In this document: positions 46,247 to 53,694 of the stretch, one piece after another
How the letters are laid out: each line of letters starts with the position of its first letter
How positions within the stretch are numbered: position 1 is the first letter of the stretch
NCBI GenBank assembly: GCA_027452165.1
Contig: DAIDGX010000004.1
Span: 62,001-126,000, forward strand
Length of the DNA: 64,000 bases
DNA from: Vulcanimicrobiota bacterium
GTDB taxonomy: Bacteria; Vulcanimicrobiota; Vulcanimicrobiia; Vulcanimicrobiales; Vulcanimicrobiaceae
Reading direction: 5' to 3'
Made by a program: the position numbers and the translations under genes
Notes under the pieces: generated by a model
Told to the model about the DNA's origin: nothing
The model's database searches: none
What the model saw: only the letters and a program-made list of their open reading frames with translations

Positions 46247-47365
46247 TCATACAGCGAGACTCCGTCGAGCTAACGCCGCTTGGCGTGTTGCGGCGATTTT
46301 TTCCGGCGTGATGGCGGTGTCGAATGCGCGCATGTCGGCGAGGGTGAAGCCGCAGCGGGTCGCCATCTGCTCGATCTCGATCACCTTCTCGAGTTCGATG
46401 CCGCGGCCGAGCGTGTAGTTCTCGACACGGTTCTCAAGGGCGAGCACCATCGTCTCGCTCATACAGGCAAGCGCGGTGCGCGGCGGGAGGTTCAGATCGA
46501 ACTCCGATCCCGGTTGACGCACGCGGTCGAAACGGGGCGTTCCGGGTACGAGCATGTTACCGCCTTCGGTGACGAGCACATCCGGGCGCTCGAGCGCCAC
46601 GCGGCGGCTGACGTCGTGCGGCAGCGAGAGTTCGCATACCACGGCGCCGGTCTGCAAATCTTCGGGTTGAATCACGTCCTGCGTCGATGAGGTCGCAGTG
46701 AGAATCAGTTGCGCGCGGCGCACCGCATCGCTGATGTCGGTGGTAAACGACGACTCGCATGGGAGCGAGCTTTTGATCTCGTCGTGAAATTTTGCGAGGC
46801 GCGTGTTGTTGCGCGCAACCAAGATCACGTGCTTGACTCGCTGCGCGATGAGGCGCGCGCAGGCGCTTCCGATCGACCCCGTCGCACCGACGACGACCGC
46901 GGTACTCTCGGCGGGATCGATGCCCATCTCGTCGGCGCCGCGGAAAAGGCTCTGAATACCCGCCGCGATCGTAAGCGAGTTGCCGGTGGTCACCGCGATC
47001 GGCGAGCGTTCGGCGATCGTCACGCCGCCGTCGCCGACGACGCCCGTGAAGGCGCCAAGGCCCGCGATCTCCGCACCGAGTTCCACGCCGATTTCGATCG
47101 CACGCAGGATGCGTTTATAGACCTCTTCGCGCGGGAATTCCATCATCTGCTCGGGCAAGAGCGGCGCGGTCACAAACCAGCCTTCGGTCTCGCGTCCGTC
47201 GGGCGCGCGCACGCCCGTGACGTGTACCGCGGCCCACGGCGGCATCCACTCCATGATCTTGCGAATGATCGGCGCGCCTTTGCCGGCCGCGCCGGGCTCG
47301 TATCGCGCGACGTCGTCGAGCGAGAGCGGATGGATGACGAAGCAGAACTTCGGCGTGCGGTTCAC
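46247..47365 (-). CDS. Long-chain acyl-ACP reductase (AAR)-like oxidoreductase
   Basis: 372 residues from a GTG at 47365 overlapping the previous stop (GTGA). It aligns along its length with cyanobacterial acyl-ACP reductase: FVIHPLSLDDV at the N-terminus, GLGAFTGVV, TTGNSLTIA, the NAD(P) loop VVGATGSIGSA (158-168), ILVARNNTRL, TEGGNMLVPG and ALACMSETMVLALEN with Cys301 at the position of the catalytic Cys of AAR. It would reduce an acyl thioester to an aldehyde. No aldehyde-deformylating oxygenase is nearby. Many annotation systems would call it a shikimate dehydrogenase-like protein. Confidence 0.75.
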   Translation of the reverse strand: MNRTPKFCFVIHPLSLDDVARYEPGAAGKGAPIIRKIMEWMPPWAAVHVTGVRAPDGRETEGWFVTAPLLPEQMMEFPREEVYKRILRAIEIGVELGAEIAGLGAFTGVVGDGGVTIAERSPIAVTTGNSLTIAAGIQSLFRGADEMGIDPAESTAVVVGATGSIGSACARLIAQRVKHVILVARNNTRLAKFHDEIKSSLPCESSFTTDISDAVRRAQLILTATSSTQDVIQPEDLQTGAVVCELSLPHDVSRRVALERPDVLVTEGGNMLVPGTPRFDRVRQPGSEFDLNLPPRTALACMSETMVLALENRVENYTLGRGIELEKVIEIEQMATRCGFTLADMRAFDTAITPEKIAATRQAALARRSLAV

Positions 47366-47799
47366 GCGCGTTCGGCCTCGGCCTTTAGAGCGGCGAGCAT
47401 CATCTCGCTGTTCTCCTGCACCTTCTTGTGCAACGTCGGTCCGATCAGTTCGGCGAGCGTCGGCACGCCGAAGTCGTATTCGACGCCGAGCGTCACGTGC
47501 GTTGCACCGTCGCGTTCTTCGAAGGTCCACGCGCCCTCGAACGTGTCGAGATCGCCTTCGAGGAGCCGGTAGTCGATGCGCAGTGCGCCGTCGTCAAAGC
47601 GGTCTTCTTCAGTCCACTCGATCGGTGCCTCTTCGACCAGCGTTTTCCAGCGCGTGATGACGCGATCGGGGTGACGTTCGAGCACCACGACCGTCTCAAC
47701 GTCCGGCATGAACTCGGGGAAGCGCTCTTGCTCTTTGGCAAGGTCGTACACGCGCCGGGCAGGAGCCGCGACCGCGATGCGGGTTTCGACGTAGGGCAT
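47362..47799 (-). CDS. SRPBCC-family protein (polyketide cyclase / COQ10-like START domain)
   Basis: 145 residues forming one SRPBCC hydrophobic-ligand fold: MPYVETRIAVAAPARRVYDL, KEQERFPEFMPDVETVVVLE, then a strand region (WTFEERDGATHVTLGVEYDF) and a long C-terminal helix. COQ10-like members bind quinones or lipids. It lies 7 nt after the aminotransferase and overlaps the reductase, so it may carry or cyclise a hydrophobic substrate of that pathway. The exact ligand is unknown. Confidence 0.82.
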   Translation of the reverse strand: MPYVETRIAVAAPARRVYDLAKEQERFPEFMPDVETVVVLERHPDRVITRWKTLVEEAPIEWTEEDRFDDGALRIDYRLLEGDLDTFEGAWTFEERDGATHVTLGVEYDFGVPTLAELIGPTLHKKVQENSEMMLAALKAEAERA

Positions 47800-47806
47800 G
47801 ATATTT

Positions 47807-49066
47807 TTACAAGCGGCCTAGCTTCTCAGCCGCAGTAGCGACCCCTGCCCGCAGGGCTCCAAGCGCCCGCTCCACCTCCCCCGCGCTCACCACGAGCGGG
47901 GGTTCGAGCCGGATCACCCGCTGCTGGTTGAGCGTCCAGGCGGCGGTGACGCCCGCCTTGAGCATCTCGGGGATGATCCAGCCGCCGTAGCCCTCGCTCG
48001 TGAGTTCCACGCCCACCAGAAGGCCAAGGCCCCGCGTCTGCGCGATCACCGAGGGGTACTCGGCGGCGATCGCGCGCACGCCCTCGAGCAACTGCGCACC
48101 ACGCTCGCGCGCGTTCTCGACCAGGCCGTCCTCCACGAGCACCTCCATCGCGGCGAGTGCCGCGGCGCAGGCGATCTCGCTGCCGCCGAAGGTGGAGGTA
48201 TGCACCAGCGGCTGCTTGGCATAGGCTCGATTCCACACGGCGGGGCGCGCGATAAAGGCGCCGACCGGGATGATCCCGCCGGAAAGGCCCTTCGCAAGCG
48301 TCATGACGTCGGGGACGATCTCGTCGCGATTGCACCCGAAGAGGTAGCCACAGCGGCCGAGCCCGGTCTGCACCTCGTCGGCAATGAAGACCGCGCCAGC
48401 ACGATCGCACGCCTCGCGCACCGCGCGCAGGTAGCCCGCGGGCGGCACGTTGACGCCGCCCTCGCCCTGCACCGGCTCCACGATAAACGCCGCCGCGTCG
48501 CGCAGCGCCTCATCGAGCACCGAGGCATCGCCATAGGGCACGTGCGCAACGTCCGCGAGCAACGGACGGAACGGCGTTTGGAAGGCCTCGCGACCGCTCA
48601 CCGAGAGCGCACCGAGCGTCTTGCCGTGGTATGCGTCGTGGGTCGCGACGATCTTGGCTCGTCCGGTTGCGGCGCGCGCGAGCTTCGTCGCACCCTCGAC
48701 CGCCTCGGTGCCGCTGTTGCACCAGAACGAGAGTTGCAAATCGCCGGGTGCGAGTTCCGCGAGACGTTTTGCCGCACGCCCGAGTACGACATTGAACATC
48801 GTCTTACCCGAGAGCGACATCGACTCCATCTGTTCGCGCACCGCCGCGATTACTCGCGGATGCGAATGACCGAGCGTGAAGACGCCGTAGCCACCCGCGA
48901 AATCGAGATACGCCTTCCCGTGCTGATCCCAGATCGTCGTGCCCTGCGCGCGTACTTCCACGGGCGAACCCGAGAGTTTCATCACGCGCGCGAGCGGCGG
49001 ATTCAGATAGCGTTTGTAGTTCTCGAAGACGTCGCCTGCGAGATCTTGGGTATTGTTGTCGAGCAT
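47807..49066 (-). CDS. Class III aminotransferase (putrescine/acetylornithine type)
   Basis: 419 residues from the ATG at 49066. PLP enzyme: substrate-side FAGGYGVFTLGHSHPRVIAAV, phosphate loop NSGTEAVEGATKLARAATGR, DAYHGKTLGALSVSG, IVEPVQGEGGVNVP, FIADEVQTGLGRCG and the PLP-binding Lys in MTLAKGLSGG. Its N-terminal NPPLARVMKLSGSPVEVRAQ fits the putrescine/diamine aminotransferase branch better than argD. It opens a run of five co-directed genes (SRPBCC, acyl-ACP-reductase-like, dehydrogenase-like, permease). Confidence 0.88.
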   Translation of the reverse strand: MLDNNTQDLAGDVFENYKRYLNPPLARVMKLSGSPVEVRAQGTTIWDQHGKAYLDFAGGYGVFTLGHSHPRVIAAVREQMESMSLSGKTMFNVVLGRAAKRLAELAPGDLQLSFWCNSGTEAVEGATKLARAATGRAKIVATHDAYHGKTLGALSVSGREAFQTPFRPLLADVAHVPYGDASVLDEALRDAAAFIVEPVQGEGGVNVPPAGYLRAVREACDRAGAVFIADEVQTGLGRCGYLFGCNRDEIVPDVMTLAKGLSGGIIPVGAFIARPAVWNRAYAKQPLVHTSTFGGSEIACAAALAAMEVLVEDGLVENARERGAQLLEGVRAIAAEYPSVIAQTRGLGLLVGVELTSEGYGGWIIPEMLKAGVTAAWTLNQQRVIRLEPPLVVSAGEVERALGALRAGVATAAEKLGRL

Positions 49067-49103
49067 AGCTGCGTGATCGTACCTGTGCCTGGGGCGTCTC
49101 GAT

Positions 49104-49227
49104 GGTGTCGACACCGAGCCTGATACCCTACGGTGCCGCGGGTTCCATTCCCGCACGCTCCAGGCGCCGCCCACTTGTGGGCGGCCGATCTCCGGTGATA
49201 TCGTGGGGTGGTATCAGGCTCGGTGTC
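49104..49227. repeat. Large inverted repeat enclosing nested hairpins
   Basis: An 18-bp perfect inverted repeat, GACACCGAGCCTGATACC (49110-49127) with its complement at 49210-49227, encloses 82 nt. The left arm merges with the palindrome GGTGTCGACACC (49104-49115). Inside lie GCGGG-loop-CCCGC (49138-49154) and GCCGCCCAC-TT-GTGGGCGGC. It sits between dusB and the aminotransferase. It could be a structured leader, a REPIN-like element or a relic of a mobile unit. Confidence 0.6.
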
Positions 49228-49230
49228 ACT

Positions 49231-49263
49231 CGGGCGCCGCATGCAGCACGCGTGCGGCGCCCG
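49231..49263 (-). terminator. Hairpin terminator after dusB
   Basis: CGGGCGCCGCA and TGCGGCGCCCG make an 11-bp perfect stem with an 11-nt loop, 17 nt past the dusB stop. No T-tract is present. Confidence 0.55.
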
Positions 49264-49279
49264 ACGCATGTCGTCCGCC

Positions 49280-50287
49280 CTACGCGGCGTTCGCGGCGGC
49301 GGCTCCGATGCGGACGATCGCATCATCGATCACCGCAATCGCCTCGTCGGCGCGATCGATGCGCATAATCTGCTCGCGAATCGCCGCCGCGCCCGGAATG
49401 CCTTTGAGGTACAGCGCAACGTGCCGGCGCATCTGCGGGACCGCGCGCTTCTCACCGAGTTCGTCAACCATGCGCTCGTAGTGCACGATGCAGAAACGCA
49501 GGCGTTCAGCGGGCGGCGGCAGCGGCTGCGCTTCGCGCCCCTCCATGAGATCGCGAATCTGGGAGATCAGCCACGGATTGCCGAGCGTAGCACGGCCGAG
49601 CATGATCGCGTCGACGCCGCTCTCGCGCATGCGCGTCATCGCGACGTGCGCGTCGTCCAAATCGCCGTTTCCGATAACCGGAATATCCACGTTTTGCTTG
49701 AGGCGTGTGATGTGCTCCCAGTTGGCGCTGCCCTTGTAGAACTGGCGCGCGGTACGCGCGTGGAGCGTCACCGCCTTCACGCCGACCCTTTGCGCGCGCT
49801 GCGCGACGTCGATATAGACGATCTGATCCTCGGTCCAACCCAGGCGCATCTTCATCGTGACCGGACAATCGACGGCCTCGACGACCGCGCGCATGATCTC
49901 TTCGCAGCGGTCGGCGTCGCGCAGGCACGCCGAGCCACCGTTGGTTTTGGTCACCTTGGGAGCGGGACAGCCAAAGTTGATATCGACGATATCCGCGCCG
50001 CACTCGCGCACGAGCCTCGCCGCCGCCGCCATCGTCGCCGGATCGTCGCCCCATAGCTGCGTGGAGACCGGCTTCTCGAGCCCGTGCTGGTCGATCATCT
50101 CCATCGTCCGCTTGCTGCCGTATTTGAGTGCGTTCGAAGAGACGAACTCGGTGACCGTGAGGCCGAGGCCGAAGGGCTTATACAGGGCCCGCATCGTCTT
50201 GTTCGTCACGCCGGACATCGGCGCGAGGACCAGCGGGGGCCAGATCTGATGATCGCCGATCTGCAGCGGCGCAACGGTAGGAGGCAT
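49280..50287 (-). CDS. dusB: tRNA-dihydrouridine synthase (DusB-like)
   Basis: 335 residues from the ATG at 50287. FMN TIM-barrel signatures: LVLAPMSGVTNKTMRALYKP, the catalytic Cys in INFGCPAPKVTKTNGGSACL, VTMKMRLGW, LHARTARQFYKGSANWE, PVIGNGDLDD and GRATLGNPWL. The enzyme reduces uridine in the D-loop of tRNA. The longer frame to 50326 adds only a low-complexity Gly-rich start. Confidence 0.94.
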   Translation of the reverse strand: MPPTVAPLQIGDHQIWPPLVLAPMSGVTNKTMRALYKPFGLGLTVTEFVSSNALKYGSKRTMEMIDQHGLEKPVSTQLWGDDPATMAAAARLVRECGADIVDINFGCPAPKVTKTNGGSACLRDADRCEEIMRAVVEAVDCPVTMKMRLGWTEDQIVYIDVAQRAQRVGVKAVTLHARTARQFYKGSANWEHITRLKQNVDIPVIGNGDLDDAHVAMTRMRESGVDAIMLGRATLGNPWLISQIRDLMEGREAQPLPPPAERLRFCIVHYERMVDELGEKRAVPQMRRHVALYLKGIPGAAAIREQIMRIDRADEAIAVIDDAIVRIGAAAANAA

Positions 50288-50366
50288 CGCGCCCCAACTA
50301 TACGACCCCCACCCCCCACCACGCAACGCCGCAATGCGCCCCCGCCGGAGACCAACAGGCGACGCT

Positions 50367-50445
50367 CACCGGTTGGGAGCCCATCAAGGGCTCCCAACCG
50401 GTGGTAGCTTTACCGCGCAAAGCTTCAGCTTTGCGCGGTAAAGCT
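50367..50445. terminator. Tandem perfect hairpins after the DUF3465-like lipoprotein gene
   Basis: Hairpin 1: CACCGGTTGGGAGCCC (50367-50382) with its complement at 50388-50403, 16 bp. Hairpin 2: AGCTTTACCGCGCAAAGCT (50406-50424) with its complement at 50427-50445, 19 bp. The second abuts the stop codon of the lipoprotein gene. No T-run follows, so they may act as strong bidirectional blocks or RNA ends. Confidence 0.6.
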
Positions 50446-51614
50446 TACCAATATTTCTGGCAGTTGTTGCCGGCGTTGTCGCAGACGTAGACCCAGCCGA
50501 CGTTCGGCCACGAGCCGGTGTCGTCTTCGGTCCAGTCGATACCCTGACTCGACGCGTTGTCGTAGTAGTAGCGACCCTGCACGTAGACGTACTGCCCGAC
50601 CGCAACCCACGGCCAGTTCGAAGGCGGCTGATTGCTCGGCGCCTGCGCCATCGCGTCAAGATTCGAGACGATCTCGATGTCGTATCCCGAGGGCATCTGC
50701 ACGTAGAAGTACCCGTGCAGACCGCTCGAGGTGGTCTTCGAGGGCAGCACCTGCGTGACCGTACCACAGACGTCTTCGAGCTGATCGCCCGAGAGCGCAC
50801 CCGACGCAAACGCACTCTGATCGCTCAGGAACTGTTGGTTGTTGCACGGCGCAGCGCCCGGTGTCGCGGTCGGCGCAATCGTCGGTGTCGCGGTCGGCAT
50901 CGGCGTCGGCGATGGCGTCGAACTGGGATTCGGCGTGGGTGCCGGCGTCAGCGTCGGAGCGGGCGTCGGGGTCGCACCGTTAGCACCGAGAAACACGTCG
51001 TCAACGTACTGGTAGATGTAACCACTGTTCCAGCCGTTGCCATACACGCCGAAGAACAGCCACACCGTCTGGCCCGCGTAGGAGCTCAGATCGAAGCTCT
51101 TTTGCACCCAGCCGTTCGTACTCGCGGCCTCGCTATAAAGCGCATCGACCACGTTGCCGCTCGCATCCAGCAGATCGGCTTCTTGATCCGCATAGGCAAG
51201 CGTGTCGTTCGTTCCCTCGTACACCCAGAACGAGAGCTGCCCGTTGGCCGGAATCGTCACTTGCTGGCAGACGCCGGAATATCCATTGACCTCGGGCGTC
51301 GTCGTCGCGCCGTTGAGATCGCTGTAGCTACCGCTATGCACGCGCGTCGTCGAGATCGTCGCGTTCACGCTACCGCACTGCTGCCACGTGGAGAAGCCCC
51401 CGCTTTCGAAACCGGGATCCCCGATCACGTTCGTCGCCATGCTCGTGACGCGCCCAGCGGGTTTGCGCGCCGGAACGACGATACGCGTGCTCGCCGGCCG
51501 CTTCGCGCCCGTGTTATGCGGCGCGCTGGGGATGGCCGGCTGCGAAGCCCCTCCGCTACACGCGGAGACGAGCACCGCAAGCGCAACGCTCGTTGCGCCA
51601 AATCGTTTGAACAT
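50445..51614 (-). CDS. Lipoprotein with carbohydrate-binding-like domain, Thr/Pro linker and DUF3465-like domain
   Basis: 389 residues; the ATG at 51614 is six bases after GGAGG. Lipobox LVSAC. Domain 1 (about residues 63-215) is a jelly-roll-like binding domain: NVIGDPGFESGGFSTWQQCG, LSFWVYEGTND, WLFFGVYGNGWNSGYIYQYV. A Pro/Thr linker of about 40 residues follows. Domain 2 (about 265-389) follows the DUF3465 pattern: VCGTVTQVLPSKTTSSGLHG, then VSNLDAMAQ, VQGRYYYDN, IDWTEDDTGS and a closing GWVYVC. Surface-anchored; function unknown. Start chosen by the ribosome binding site. Confidence 0.7.
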   Translation of the reverse strand: MFKRFGATSVALAVLVSACSGGASQPAIPSAPHNTGAKRPASTRIVVPARKPAGRVTSMATNVIGDPGFESGGFSTWQQCGSVNATISTTRVHSGSYSDLNGATTTPEVNGYSGVCQQVTIPANGQLSFWVYEGTNDTLAYADQEADLLDASGNVVDALYSEAASTNGWVQKSFDLSSYAGQTVWLFFGVYGNGWNSGYIYQYVDDVFLGANGATPTPAPTLTPAPTPNPSSTPSPTPMPTATPTIAPTATPGAAPCNNQQFLSDQSAFASGALSGDQLEDVCGTVTQVLPSKTTSSGLHGYFYVQMPSGYDIEIVSNLDAMAQAPSNQPPSNWPWVAVGQYVYVQGRYYYDNASSQGIDWTEDDTGSWPNVGWVYVCDNAGNNCQKYW

Positions 51615-51706
51615 ATACACCCTCCAAAACGAATGAACTCGGAAACAACCGCTCCGAGTCTATCGCGAGGATATTAAGCCGGCGTAAACATTACTAGATG
51701 ATTTCC

Positions 51707-52495
51707 TCATCTACCTGAGGTTTTGCCGTGCTCCTTTACGTGGAAAAGCTGCAAACCCGTGAGCCCGAGATACGGATCCACGTGTTGGATCAGCGTACTA
51801 TGACGCGCAACAACATCAGCAAGACCACCCGTCGCGACCACGCGCGCCGGGACGCCCATCTCGGCGCGCATCCGCGTCACGATCGCTTCGGTTTGCCCGA
51901 CGAAGCCGTAGATGAATCCGGCTTGAAGCGCTTCGACCGTGTTACGCCCGATCGCACGTTCGGGTGCGTCGAGTGCGATCTGTGGAAGCTTTGCCGTGCC
52001 TCCCGTGAGTGCGTCGATCGAGATGTTGATCCCCGGCGCAATCGCCACGCCTAAATACTCGGAGGCTGCGGAGATGGCAATGAACACCGTCGCCGTGCCG
52101 TAGCTGACCACAATAAGCGGCGCACCGTATCGGGCAACGCCGCCGATTGCCGCCGCAACGAGATCGGCGCCGACCTCGGCCGCGCGATCGGTAACGATCG
52201 GCATCAGCGTTTGATGCTGCGGTTCGAGAAAGCGCGGCGTGACCGAGAAGAATTTCTCGCATACCGCCTGAAGCGTTCGATCGAGCCGTGGCACGACGCT
52301 CGCGATCACCACCGCATCGATCGCACTTGCCTTCACGCCGGCCGTTGCGAAGAGTTGGGTAAAGAAGGCACCGTACTCATCGGCCGTGCGCCGCGATTCC
52401 GTCGTGACGCGCCAATGCTGCACGAGCCGGTCGGAACCGTCCATGAAGCAGCCGAGTTTCGTCTCCGTGTTACCAACGTCAATCGCCAAGAGCAT
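51707..52495 (-). CDS. coaX: Type III pantothenate kinase-like protein with altered active-site motifs
   Basis: 262 residues; ATG overlaps the coaBC stop (TGATG). Fold and position fit type III pantothenate kinase: AIDVGNTETKLG with Asp6, ASVVPRLDRTL, EVGADLVAAAIGG, GTATV, GGTAKLP and VVATGGLADVV. Two positions differ from active enzymes: GADR has become GADL (Leu112) and the Asp before GTAT has become Ser131. The protein may be a weak or repurposed kinase, or the sites may be compensated. Operon order panC-coaBC-coaX supports a role in CoA synthesis. Confidence 0.75.
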   Translation of the reverse strand: MLLAIDVGNTETKLGCFMDGSDRLVQHWRVTTESRRTADEYGAFFTQLFATAGVKASAIDAVVIASVVPRLDRTLQAVCEKFFSVTPRFLEPQHQTLMPIVTDRAAEVGADLVAAAIGGVARYGAPLIVVSYGTATVFIAISAASEYLGVAIAPGINISIDALTGGTAKLPQIALDAPERAIGRNTVEALQAGFIYGFVGQTEAIVTRMRAEMGVPARVVATGGLADVVARHSTLIQHVDPYLGLTGLQLFHVKEHGKTSGR

Positions 52496-53694
52496 CAGCG
52501 CGTCCTCCGCAACTCGGTGATAGCATCGAGCAGGCGCGCCGCAAGCATCGTCTTTCCGGCCGTCCCAAGCTCGCGGCGGCCGTCGCCCGGCCACAACAAC
52601 GCAAGCGTGTTTTCGCCTGGGCCGAAGCCGCGCTCGTCGCGCACGTCGTTTACCACGATCGCATCCAGGTGTTTGCGCGCGAGCTTTTCACGTGCATGCG
52701 CCTCGTGATCGTCGGTTTCGGCGGCAAAGCCGACAAGGAATGTCGCGCCCTTGCGTTCGCCGAGCGCCGCGAGCACATCGGGGTTTCGTACCATGCGTAC
52801 GTGCAAGTCGTCATCGCTCTTTTTTAATTTCGTTTCGGAGCGCTCGTGCGGGCGCCAGTCGGCGACCGCGGCCGTCGCAATCACGACGTCGCTTCCCACC
52901 GCGTGCGCCAAGGCAAGATCGTACAACTGCTCGGCCGTCGTGAAGCGCAGCGTGCGAACGCCCGCCGGCGGCTCGAGATGCGTGGGACCGAGCAGCAGCG
53001 TCACCTCCGCGCCGCGTAGCGCCGCCTCGCGCGCGAGGGCGATGCCCGTAGCGCCGGTTGACGCGTTGCTCACGAAGCGGATCGGATCGAACGCTTCGCG
53101 CGTCGGTCCGGCCGTGATCGTGACCCGCTCACCGCGAAACGTCTCGCCGCGCGCGAGCGCGTTCGCAAGTGCCTCGAAGAGCCGTTCCTCCGGCGCGAGC
53201 CGCCCAATGCCACTCTCGCGCTCGGCGAGGAAACCGCGTTCCGGCTCGACGATCTCGTAGCCACGCGCGCGCAGGAGTGCGAGATTTTCGACGGTGGCCG
53301 GGTGTTCGTACATTGCGCTATTCATCGCCGGGGCCACGATCACCGGAATGCGCGCGGCAAGTAAGGCCGTGGTCAGCAGATCGTCCGCGATTCCGTGCGC
53401 GAGCTTCGCGATCGTGTTTGCGGTTGCGGGCGCGACGAGAATCACCTGCGCTTCGCGTACGAGACGAATGTGCGGGATACGTTCGGGCGCGTCCCAGAGC
53501 GAGGTATAGACGGGCCGCGCGGTCAGCGACGAAAACGTTAGCGCGCCGACAAAACGTTCGGCCTCCGCCGTCATGATGACGTCAACCGTGGCGCCGTGCT
53601 GTACGAGGGTGCTCGTGAGCCCGGCGATTTTATATGCGGCGATCCCACCGCACACGCCGAGCACCACACGCGATCCGTCTATGCGTCGATCCAT
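52495..53694 (-). CDS. coaBC: Bifunctional phosphopantothenoylcysteine decarboxylase / phosphopantothenate-cysteine ligase
   Basis: 399 residues. The CoaC flavoprotein half has VLGVCGGIAAYKI, VAPATANTIAKLAHGIADDL and VIVAPAMNSAMYEHP; the substrate-clamp region reads FLAERESGIGRL, so the usual active-site Cys of ACGD is not at that place. The CoaB half has ITAGPTREAFDPIRFVSNAS, TGATGIALA, AVADWRPHE, and KLKKSD with MVRNPDVLAALG. It makes 4'-phosphopantetheine from 4'-phosphopantothenate and Cys. Starts inside the panC stop (16-nt overlap). Confidence 0.92.
   Translation of the reverse strand: MDRRIDGSRVVLGVCGGIAAYKIAGLTSTLVQHGATVDVIMTAEAERFVGALTFSSLTARPVYTSLWDAPERIPHIRLVREAQVILVAPATANTIAKLAHGIADDLLTTALLAARIPVIVAPAMNSAMYEHPATVENLALLRARGYEIVEPERGFLAERESGIGRLAPEERLFEALANALARGETFRGERVTITAGPTREAFDPIRFVSNASTGATGIALAREAALRGAEVTLLLGPTHLEPPAGVRTLRFTTAEQLYDLALAHAVGSDVVIATAAVADWRPHERSETKLKKSDDDLHVRMVRNPDVLAALGERKGATFLVGFAAETDDHEAHAREKLARKHLDAIVVNDVRDERGFGPGENTLALLWPGDGRRELGTAGKTMLAARLLDAITELRRTR

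Noticed and set aside
49091-49162. tRNA-like cloverleaf (7-bp acceptor, 5-bp T-arm with TTCCATT loop)
   Set aside because: The anticodon arm would need a 14-nt loop and the variable region only 2 nt, the T-loop lacks the usual purine, and the D-loop is too short. It overlaps a larger inverted repeat. Not called as a tRNA.
50860-50990. Short direct repeats (GGCGTCGG-type)
   Set aside because: They encode the Thr/Pro linker of the lipoprotein and are ordinary low-complexity coding sequence.
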